From positions 62,001 through 126,000 of the forward strand of contig NZ_WEGK01000012.1 in the NCBI RefSeq assembly GCF_009604405.1: a stretch of 64,000 bases of DNA, written 5' to 3'. The DNA comes from Nocardia macrotermitis. GTDB lineage: Bacteria; Actinomycetota; Actinomycetes; Mycobacteriales; Mycobacteriaceae. Within the stretch, counting starts at the first letter, position 1. The number at the start of each line of letters is the position of its first letter. The position numbers and the translations under genes are program-made. Below, piece after piece: positions 60,689 through 64,000 of this stretch. The notes under the pieces are model-generated. The model had not been told where the DNA came from and ran no database searches. It was given only the letters and a program-made list of their open reading frames with translations.

Positions 60689-61535
60689 ATCGGGAACCCG
60701 CGCGGACGGTCCCGCGCGAGCCTCCGATGCCGGTGTCACATACCCCAGGCGTGCAGCAGGTAGGTCACGTTGGCCAGGATCGAGGTGACCGTGTTGGCCA
60801 GATCGAGCGCGGCGGAGCCGAAGTCGAGCAGGGGCATGGGTACCGATTCCGTTCGTCGAAATGCACTGTCGACTCGACGGTAGGTGTGGTGCGAGTGCGC
60901 GGCAAGGTCGGTCGACTCACAGCCGGGCCGTTGCACCGGTCCGACCTGTGGGTGCCCGCGCCGGACGGGTGGCGCATGTGGGACCGGTGACATGACAGCG
61001 GAATTCGACGCTCGGCCCGATCGCCGCGAACTCCGCGATCCGAATGCGGTACGGCATGCCGATTCGCCGGTGCTGGTCGCCGGAAATATCGCGGTACGGA
61101 ATTTCACCGGTTCGTAACAGCGAAATGACCACGCGGGTGTGGAATTCGGTGCAGAATTTTGTTCTGGCGATTCGCCGAAACCAAGCTCGCGGTCCTTGCA
61201 CCGCTGATCGGGTGGGGTCCGGGATGCGCCGAAACCCTCGGACCTCACCACCCGAATCCGTGCCCGCGCGACAATGCGCGGGCGGGTTCGCTCCTGTCGA
61301 TCTCGCGTCCGGAAAGTTCCAGCCGGAAAAGACAATTCGTGACGACCCGACCGGTCTGCATCCTTCACGATGATCGAATTCCGGGAGCCCGGGGACGAAT
61401 AGGGTTGCGGCCCGGGACATTCGCCGCCCGCGAGTGGGGGCGGACCGCGCGATGCGGCCGCCGCGACGCGTATTAGGGTCTCTGACACACCGTTCCGACG
61501 GCCGGTGCACCGGCCCTGGTCATGAAGGAAACTCT
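60689..61535. other. Long intergenic region with one small hydrophobic ORF
   Basis: Apart from the 33-codon ORF at 60736-60837 I see no gene. The part from 60990 to 61350 is relatively AT-rich with recurring GGAATTC/GAATTTC-like words. The open frames here have poor codon bias. Confidence 0.45.
60736..60837 (-). CDS. Small hydrophobic peptide (33 aa), tentative
   Basis: The frame encodes MPLLDFGSAALDLANTVTSI followed by LANVTYLLHAWGM, a plausible amphipathic or membrane helix. The ribosome-binding site is weak (GGAATCGG). Small membrane-active or envelope peptides of this size exist in mycolata, but there is no family evidence. Confidence 0.35.
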   Translation of the reverse strand: MPLLDFGSAALDLANTVTSILANVTYLLHAWGM

Positions 61536-61937
61536 ATGCGCCGCACCGCGATCACCGTGCTGACCCTGGCTGCCGCCCTCGCGTGCGGCGCGTGTGGTTC
61601 CTCGGGCGGCGAGGGCGCGGCATCGACGTCCGCGGCGGCGAGTTCGTCGGCGGCCGCGCCGAGTTCCGCGCAGACCGCCGCGCAGCAGTGCGACACTCAG
61701 ACCTGGCCGCAGAAGATGCCCGACTTCAAAGGGAAAGTGCTGGGTGACCTGGTCGTCAACTCGGCGCTGTGCTTCAACATCACCGCGATCACCGGGCCGG
61801 ACGGCACCGATGTCATGCACGACGCGGCGGGGATGACCAAGCCGTGGACGGTGGCCTCGCAGACCCCGGCGGCGGGCACGTCGGTGACCGCCAAGACCCC
61901 GATCACGCTGAAAGTCACCGCGGCGCAGCAGAAGTGA
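61536..61937 (+). CDS. Exported (lipo)protein with PASTA-like domain
   Basis: The 133-residue protein has a signal peptide ending in an ambiguous lipobox (ALACGAC, Cys 17 or 20) and a Ser/Ala-rich linker. A C-terminal PASTA-like domain follows (KMPDFKGKVLGDLVVNSALC ... SQTPAAGTSVTAKTPITLKV). PASTA domains bind peptidoglycan fragments in kinases and transpeptidases; here the domain is free. AAGGAAA precedes ATG 61536. Confidence 0.75.
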   Translation: MRRTAITVLTLAAALACGACGSSGGEGAASTSAAASSSAAAPSSAQTAAQQCDTQTWPQKMPDFKGKVLGDLVVNSALCFNITAITGPDGTDVMHDAAGMTKPWTVASQTPAAGTSVTAKTPITLKVTAAQQK

Positions 61938-61964
61938 GCCGCGCCGCGGTGACCTCCGGCGGCG

Positions 61965-62939
<975 letters not shown>

Positions 62940-62994
62940 GGATCCTCCTGGGTGACACCGGGATTGCGGTTCGTGAGTGATGCTCACGTCCACG

Positions 62995-63025
62995 ACGCTA
63001 GGTGCTGGAGCGCACTCCAGGTCAA
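62995..63025 (-). promoter_or_regulatory. MerR-type promoter of the aldo/keto reductase gene
   Basis: On the minus strand TTGACC (63020-63025) and TAGCGT (62995-63000) are separated by 19 bp, and the spacer holds the palindrome CTGGAG-TGCG-CTCCAG (63005-63020). Over-long spacers with a central dyad are the hallmark of MerR-activated promoters. The neighbouring regulator is MarR, so the activator may be elsewhere. Confidence 0.6.
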
Positions 63026-63041
63026 GTCGATGCCCCGGCGC

Positions 63042-63479
63042 TCACTCGTCGAGCAGATCCACGACCTTGGTGAGAGTGGTCGCCAGGATGCGGCGTTCGT
63101 CCTCGGGCAGGTGGTCCAGGGCGTCGGCGAAACGCTGGATGCGCGCGGAGGTCAGGCCGTTGACCATGTCCTGCGCGGGTGCGGTGGCCGAGAGCACGTG
63201 GGCGCGGCCGTCGATGGGGTCGGGGGCGCGCTGGATGTAGCCGCCCTTCTCGAGCTGGGTCACGATGCGGGACATGGTCGGCGCGGTGACGCGTTCGGCG
63301 GCGGCCAGATCGCCCAGGCGCATCGGCCCGCAGCGCACGAGTGTGCCCAGGGCCGCGGCGGAGCCCGGACTCAGTGCGCCGGTGTCCCCGGCGCGGCGCA
63401 GCAGCCGGGTGATCCGGCCGACGGCCAGGTACGCGTCGGCCGCCTCGGCGAGACGTTCGGCGTTGTGCTGCTGAATCAT
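63042..63479 (-). CDS. MarR-family regulator
   Basis: The 145-residue winged-helix protein has MRLGDLAAAERVTAPTMSRI as recognition region and DPIDGRAHVLSAT as wing. It lies upstream of the aldo/keto reductase in the same direction with about 100 bp between, including a separate promoter for the reductase. Target and ligand are unknown. Confidence 0.9.
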   Translation of the reverse strand: MIQQHNAERLAEAADAYLAVGRITRLLRRAGDTGALSPGSAAALGTLVRCGPMRLGDLAAAERVTAPTMSRIVTQLEKGGYIQRAPDPIDGRAHVLSATAPAQDMVNGLTSARIQRFADALDHLPEDERRILATTLTKVVDLLDE

Positions 63480-63611
63480 CCGATCCTCGCTCCTACCCGG
63501 CTCGATACCCGCGCTGCATGGGGTGTGTCAGCAAGTATGCCCGTCGCGGGGAATGCCGGGACCGGTGGTGCGCGGCGCAATCGTGCCGCCGCGCACCACC
63601 CGTCGGATCAC

Positions 63612-64000
63612 TTATTCGGTGTCGGCCGTGACGCCCGCGGCGTGGCGGCCGTTGCTGTGGCCGTTCACGGTGTCGGCGGGCTGGTCGTAGCCCAGTTGCA
63701 GATCGTGGTTGACCTGCGAGCCGGTGACGCGGACCCGGCTGGACACCGGCGGGTAGCCGCGCGCGACCACGGTGTACTGGCCTTCGGTCAGGTCGGTGAC
63801 CGAGTAGTTGCCGTCCTGGTCGGTGTGCACCGAACCGAGGATGCCGCCGGTCGCGTCCTGCACGATGACCTGGGCGTCGGGCACCGCGCGCCCGTCGGCC
63901 CACACCGAACCGTTGAGCACCGACATCGCGCCGAGTTCGACGTCCTGGGCGAGTACGCCGCTGTCGGGCACGGTCAGGGTGATCGCGGTGGGCCGCATGT
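63612..64000 (-). CDS. 3' end of a protein with carboxypeptidase-regulatory-like domain (partial)
   Basis: The frame is open to the window edge, so only the C-terminal part is seen. It carries a CarboxypepD-regulatory/MSCRAMM-like beta-sandwich (SVLNGSVWADGRAVPDAQVI; DQDGNYSVTDLTEGQYTVVA). Such domains are tacked onto MFS transporters and surface proteins in Nocardiaceae. The true start lies beyond position 64000. Confidence 0.7.
   Translation of the reverse strand, partial: MRPTAITLTVPDSGVLAQDVELGAMSVLNGSVWADGRAVPDAQVIVQDATGGILGSVHTDQDGNYSVTDLTEGQYTVVARGYPPVSSRVRVTGSQVNHDLQLGYDQPADTVNGHSNGRHAAGVTADTE

Overview
The window is high-GC actinobacterial DNA, most likely from Nocardia or a close relative. 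The evidence is the strong GC bias at third codon positions, several probable leaderless starts, a large TetR/SDR/VOC/flavin-monooxygenase repertoire, an F420-type (Ddn-like) nitroreductase, and a 14-subunit nuo operon preceded by a response-regulator-like gene, as in mycobacteria. The genus is an inference. I see no rRNA, tRNA or CRISPR array.

Layout. 0-19 kb is accessory metabolism in small regulator/enzyme pairs: a zinc-motif coiled-coil protein behind two palindromes; an NmrA/SnoaL/FMN-reductase/ECF41-sigma neighbourhood; TetR with a beta-hydroxyacid dehydrogenase; TetR with a TetX-like monooxygenase; an ArsR-SRPBCC fusion with a DinB-like protein; a P450; an HdeD/maltokinase-cap/DUF4232 group; TetR with an aromatic monooxygenase; and mqo with a divergent LysR. 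19-25 kb is a decay zone. It holds a 234-bp element with 22-bp inverted ends cutting off a small gene, a CGNR regulator and an epoxide hydrolase joined at their missing 5' ends, an MFS exporter lacking its central part, and a TetR/hydrolase pair joined the same way. 25-28.7 kb has an SDR, a frameshifted hypothetical, and a MerR-HEAT regulator with a HEAT protein. 28.7-30.4 kb is an intact-looking IS605-type element with tnpA, tnpB and a candidate omega-RNA. 30.4-42.2 kb has a GT39-like membrane enzyme, a gene-free 0.75-kb stretch with degenerate repeats, more regulator/enzyme pairs and two paralogous Pro/Gln-rich membrane proteins.

42.2-59.3 kb is the minus-strand nuo operon, transcribed nuoA to nuoN, with a VOC gene behind nuoN. 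It encodes the 14 complex I subunits, but NuoH and NuoI are one continuous 600-residue reading frame. Three spacers inside the operon (nuoG-H, I-J, L-M) are each spanned by one open frame that overlaps the upstream stop and the downstream start. 59.3-64 kb holds the response-regulator-like gene, a CBS protein, a small hydrophobic ORF, a PASTA-like lipoprotein, an aldo/keto reductase behind a MerR-type 19-bp-spacer promoter, a MarR regulator, and the 3' end of a gene with a carboxypeptidase-regulatory-like domain that runs off the window.

The most unusual items are the NuoH-NuoI fusion, the spacer-filling nuo frames, the chain of deletion scars at 19-25 kb, and the unexplained repeat cluster at 32.36-32.66 kb. 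No complete new defence or biosynthetic system could be supported.
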